This document shows, one piece after another, positions 61,399-64,000 of a stretch of 64,000 bases of DNA (positions within the stretch are counted from its first letter, which is position 1; each line of letters opens with the position of its first letter). The stretch comes from UBA2241 sp963777895 (GTDB lineage: Bacteria > Actinomycetota > Thermoleophilia > UBA2241): contig CAVZSF010000005.1 in NCBI GenBank assembly GCA_963777895.1, forward strand, positions 1 through 64,000. Direction: 5' to 3'. A program made the position numbers and the translations under genes. Below the pieces are notes generated by a model, which saw only the letters and a list, made by a program, of their open reading frames with translations, made no database searches and was not told the origin of the DNA.

Positions 61399-61409
61399 TG
61401 TATTATACA
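61399..61409 (-). promoter_or_regulatory. Candidate GntR operator, site 2 (TGTAT-T-ATACA)
   Basis: A perfect 5-bp dyad, extended by A/T to 13 bp (ATGTAT-T-ATACAT), 79 bases upstream of the DUF1989 ATG in an AT-rich patch. It matches site 1 at 41969 apart from the central base. Confidence 0.6.
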
Positions 61410-61461
61410 TAACGCACGTGTCGCGCTGACGTCACGGTGCTCCAGTCGTCTGAACGCGCAA

Positions 61462-61524
61462 TTGCCCAAAAAGGCCATGGGCAAATCAGTTTCGTGGCCA
61501 TACGAAAGCACTCGTTTTCGAGTG
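61462..61524. promoter_or_regulatory. Two dyads in the DUF1989-carbamate kinase intergenic region
   Basis: TTGCCCA (61462-61468) and TGGGCAA (61478-61484) form a 7-bp dyad with nine bases between. CACTCG-TTTT-CGAGTG (61509-61524) is a second, hairpin-like dyad. They lie in the 334-bp divergent gap and may control either gene. Confidence 0.4.
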
Positions 61525-61654
61525 GAGCCGCGACCCGGACTCCGCCGCGTCGGCCACAGGCATCGATACTGTGATGGAATAGTCAGGCAACGAGTCGGAC
61601 GGCACAGCCGGCGCAAGGCGACGTGACGCAGGCCACGGATCGGAGGCGCGTGAG

Positions 61655-62647
61655 GTGACGCAGACGGCCGGCAACGGCACCACCGTGGTCGTGGCGCTGG
61701 GCGGCAACGCCATCCTGCAGCCCGGCCAGGTGGGCACCTTCGAGGAGCAGCTCGTCAACGTGGACGCCGCCATGCGGCGCATCGCGCAGATGGCCTCCGA
61801 CGGCTACCGCGTCGTGCTCACGCACGGCAACGGGCCGCAGGTCGGCAACCTGCTGATCCAGCAGGAGGTCGCCGCCAAGCTGGTGGCGCCGATGCCGATG
61901 GACGTCTGCGGCGCCATGAGCCAGGGGCAGATCGGCTACATGCTCGAGCAGACCCTGCAGAACCACCTGCGCAAGCGCAAGGTCACGCAGCCCGTGGTCA
62001 CGCTCCTCACGCAGGTCGCGGTGAGCGCCAAGGACCCCGCCTTCGCCAAGCCCTCGAAGCCGGTCGGGCCCTTCTACGACCAGAAGAAGGCGCAGACGAT
62101 GATGCTCGAGCAGGGCTTCGCCATGAAGGAGGACGCGGGCCGCGGCTGGCGTCGCGTCGTGCCCTCGCCCGAACCCATCGAGATCGTGCCGCGCGAGGCC
62201 ATCGTCGACCTCGTGCGCGACGGCGCCCTCGTGATCTGCTCGGGCGGCGGCGGCATCCCCGTGGTGCGCGCCCGCAACGGCGCCCTCTCGGGCGTGGACG
62301 CCGTGATCGACAAGGACCTGGCGGCGATGCGGCTGGCGAGCGACGTCGCGGCCGACGTCCTGCTCGTGCTCACCGACGTCCCCAAGGTCTATCTCGACTA
62401 TCGCGGCCCGAAGCAGCGCGCCCTCGGCATCGTCCCCTTAGACGAGATGGAGGGCTACGCCGCCGAGGGCCACTTCAAGGCCGGCAGCATGGGACCCAAG
62501 GTCGACGCCGCCATGCGCTTCGTGCGCGGCGGCGGCCGCGCGGCCATCGTCGCCAAGCTGACCGAGGTGAACCAGGCGCTGGCCGGCAAGGCCGGTACCC
62601 ACATCGTGCCGGCGCGGTCGGCAAGCAGTCCGGCTACTCTGGCCTAG
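61655..62647 (+). CDS. arcC: Carbamate kinase
   Basis: A 330-residue cytoplasmic kinase that converts carbamoyl phosphate and ADP to ATP and carbamate in catabolism. VVVALGGNAILQPGQ, VLTHGNGPQVGNLL, VVTLLTQVAVSAKDPAFAKPSKPVGPFY, ICSGGGGIPVV, GVDAVIDKDLAAMRLAS and GSMGPKVDAAMRFV are all diagnostic. The start is GTG at 61655. It is divergent from the DUF1989 block and is the only energy-yielding step visible for the three carbamoyltransferases. Its presence argues that they run in the phosphorolytic direction. Confidence 0.95.
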   Translation: MTQTAGNGTTVVVALGGNAILQPGQVGTFEEQLVNVDAAMRRIAQMASDGYRVVLTHGNGPQVGNLLIQQEVAAKLVAPMPMDVCGAMSQGQIGYMLEQTLQNHLRKRKVTQPVVTLLTQVAVSAKDPAFAKPSKPVGPFYDQKKAQTMMLEQGFAMKEDAGRGWRRVVPSPEPIEIVPREAIVDLVRDGALVICSGGGGIPVVRARNGALSGVDAVIDKDLAAMRLASDVAADVLLVLTDVPKVYLDYRGPKQRALGIVPLDEMEGYAAEGHFKAGSMGPKVDAAMRFVRGGGRAAIVAKLTEVNQALAGKAGTHIVPARSASSPATLA

Positions 62648-62943
62648 CGGCTCCGTGTCCTCATCCGACCCAAGGCCCCGACCTTGCCGCAACCGACCTT
62701 GGCTGGGCGGCGCGTCTCCGCGAGGCTCGTCGCGCCAGAACTGCCAACAGCACCCGGCCACTGGTGTCGTTCCTTCCCTGTGAGAACGATACGCCGCATG
62801 GCGAGCAGTCTCTTGGCTGCGTGAAGCCAAAGCCGATCACGTCGCGCGGCGGGCCCGCGCTCCGGACGCTGGTATCCTGAGAGGCTGGAGCGAAGCACAG
62901 ACCCCGCAGTCGACGTGCAACGAGTGCACGAGGAGATGACCCC

Positions 62944-63270
62944 ATGCCAGATGAATGGAGCCGTGCGCCCAAGGCTATGCGCGAGGTCGCACCCGCGCTT
63001 GCCGACTACACCGAGAATGTCATCTTGCGCGGTGTTTGGGAGCGGCCCGGTCTCTCGCCCCGTGACCGCAGTCTGATAACAGTTGCGACACTGGTCGCGC
63101 TCTACCGGACCAATGAACTCCCCTTCCATCTCAAGAAAGCGCTGAGGAATGGCGTCAGCCGGGATGAGCTGGTCGAGCTGATCACCCATCTTGCCTTCTA
63201 CGCGGGCTGGCCGACGGCCAGCACAGCGGTCACCATCGCGGAACGTGTCTTCGCCGAGCAAGGCGCCTAG
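62944..63270 (+). CDS. Carboxymuconolactone decarboxylase-family protein
   Basis: A 108-residue helical protein: LSPRDRSLITVATLVALYRTNELPFHLKKALRNGVSRDELVELITHLAFYAGWPTASTAVTIAERVF. The family's usual C-x2-C-H redox centre (as in AhpD) is absent, so it belongs with the gamma-CMD-like, non-peroxidase members. GAGGAG lies upstream of the ATG. No partner gene is adjacent; a role in ring-cleavage or general stress is possible but not shown. Confidence 0.85.
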   Translation: MPDEWSRAPKAMREVAPALADYTENVILRGVWERPGLSPRDRSLITVATLVALYRTNELPFHLKKALRNGVSRDELVELITHLAFYAGWPTASTAVTIAERVFAEQGA

Positions 63271-63554
63271 CCGTCTGGGCGTCGGCACACGTCGTGACCA
63301 TCAATCGCCACGGCTCGCGGGCGCACGAGTAGTCCGATTGGGCCGCCAGAGGGCCGCCCTGACAGACTGACAAGGTAATCTCTGGAGACACCTGTGTTCT
63401 GTCGCCGAGACCGCTGCCGGCCGCGAGACGGTGTCCACACGCGCCGGGCGCCGGGTCGCAGCGGCGCACCCGATCGTGGATCTCGTCGCCGCGGGCGAGC
63501 AGCGCCTTGCCGAACGCCTGCTGCCGTGCACCACGATGGGCATCAGCTTGCGTC

Positions 63555-63995
63555 TCAGGCCGCCGCGCCTCCTCTGCGAAGGCTCACGATGAGGATGTAG
63601 AGGCTGACGAGGAGCACCCACGCCGGGAAGACGAGGATCGCCAACTGCGACTTCGTGAAGACGAAGAGCAGGACGAGCGCCACGGGATAGGTGATCAACG
63701 CCATCCATCGCGGCATCACCCCGGTGCGCAGCCAGAGCGTGGCCTGCGAGATCTGGAACACCGCGGCCATGCGCAGCGCGTAGACGCTGAAGATCTGGGC
63801 GACGATCTGGCGGGCGTAGGTGTAGGTCGTGCTCACGGCAAATCCGGAAGGGTCTCGGGCGTACGCGGCAAGGATGGCGCCGGCTGCCGCCGCGGCGGCG
63901 AACGTCATCGCGAGGAAGACGAGGCCGCTGCCCAGCATGACCGTAGAGAAGAACTGGTCTTCACGACGGCCCAGCCGCTCCCGCGATACGGCCAT
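63555..63995 (-). CDS. Integral membrane protein, unknown, probably cut by window end
   Basis: 146 residues are visible, with four predicted membrane helices: TVMLGSGLVFLAMTFAAAAAAGAIL, IVAQIFSVYALRMAAVFQIS, WMALITYPVALVLLFVFT and LAILVFPAWVLLVSLYILIV. The apparent first Met (MAVSRERLGRREDQFFS) sits five bases from the window edge and has no visible ribosome site. The N-terminus may therefore be internal, with earlier helices outside the window. I do not recognise a family. Confidence 0.6.
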   Translation of the reverse strand: MAVSRERLGRREDQFFSTVMLGSGLVFLAMTFAAAAAAGAILAAYARDPSGFAVSTTYTYARQIVAQIFSVYALRMAAVFQISQATLWLRTGVMPRWMALITYPVALVLLFVFTKSQLAILVFPAWVLLVSLYILIVSLRRGGAAA

Positions 63996-64000
63996 GAACC

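Noticed and set aside
1..64000. CRISPR array, insertion sequence or prophage
   Set aside because: No regularly spaced repeats, transposase, integrase or phage structural gene was recognised anywhere in the window.

Overview
The window is high-GC DNA throughout, with dense Shine-Dalgarno-led genes, frequent GTG/TTG starts, 4-bp start/stop overlaps and GC-rich hairpins between convergent genes. Gene content (kinase-fused lysyl-PG flippase-like protein, Cfp30B-type double VOC protein, Phd/PIN toxin-antitoxin pair, NitT/TauT ABC transporter, LutABC) suggests an Actinomycetota chromosome, possibly a Thermoleophilia-like soil lineage. This is inference; no rRNA or marker set is present. Many conserved genes carry one to five single-base frame changes, mostly apparent extra bases. 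They look more like uncorrected long-read or draft-assembly indels than true gene decay.

Layout. 1-1.3 kb: frameshifted zinc-ribbon gene at the left edge, then tRNA-Ala. 1.4-7.5 kb: a 90-bp remnant of a cupin gene's 3' end, a lipoprotein, and a defence-like patch (HEPN-like protein, small unknown gene, truncated hsdR, TcmP plus three-Cys-motif protein) scattered with a short repeat. 7.1-16.8 kb: cupin, secreted beta-propeller, VOC and YciI proteins, isochorismatase and PhnD-like pair, Phd/VapC module, saccharopine-dehydrogenase-like protein, lipoprotein, PAP2 phosphatase. 17-25 kb: kinase-flippase, MFS exporter, divergent ilvC and leuB, zinc alcohol dehydrogenase. 25-30 kb: an XRE-cupin regulator, a LeuA/homocitrate-synthase-like enzyme and a large FAD/Fe-S dehydrogenase, all on the minus strand.

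30.6-63 kb is a catabolic island. A plus-strand unit holds an M24 hydrolase, an ABC importer and tandem Dabb proteins. A minus-strand set follows: SDR, amidohydrolase, Dabb protein, Gfo/Idh oxidoreductase and a GntR/FCD regulator. Divergent from the regulator run a second M24 hydrolase, an EamA exporter, an amino-acid permease, an OTC-family carbamoyltransferase, an amidinohydrolase, LarA-like and LutABC. A ten-gene minus-strand block then runs from about 61.3 to 52.2 kb: DUF1989, two SDRs, NodB deacetylase, permease, SDR, EamA protein, two YgeW-like knotted carbamoyltransferases and a second amidinohydrolase. A divergent carbamate kinase follows.

How it may work together (inference): guanidino or ureido nitrogen compounds are imported, C-N bonds are opened by amidinohydrolases, M24 and DUF1989 enzymes, ureido groups are phosphorolysed by three different carbamoyltransferases, and carbamate kinase recovers ATP. 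Two copies of an 11-bp dyad, TGTAT-N-ATACA, lie upstream of the second M24 gene and the DUF1989 gene, consistent with joint control by the local GntR regulator.
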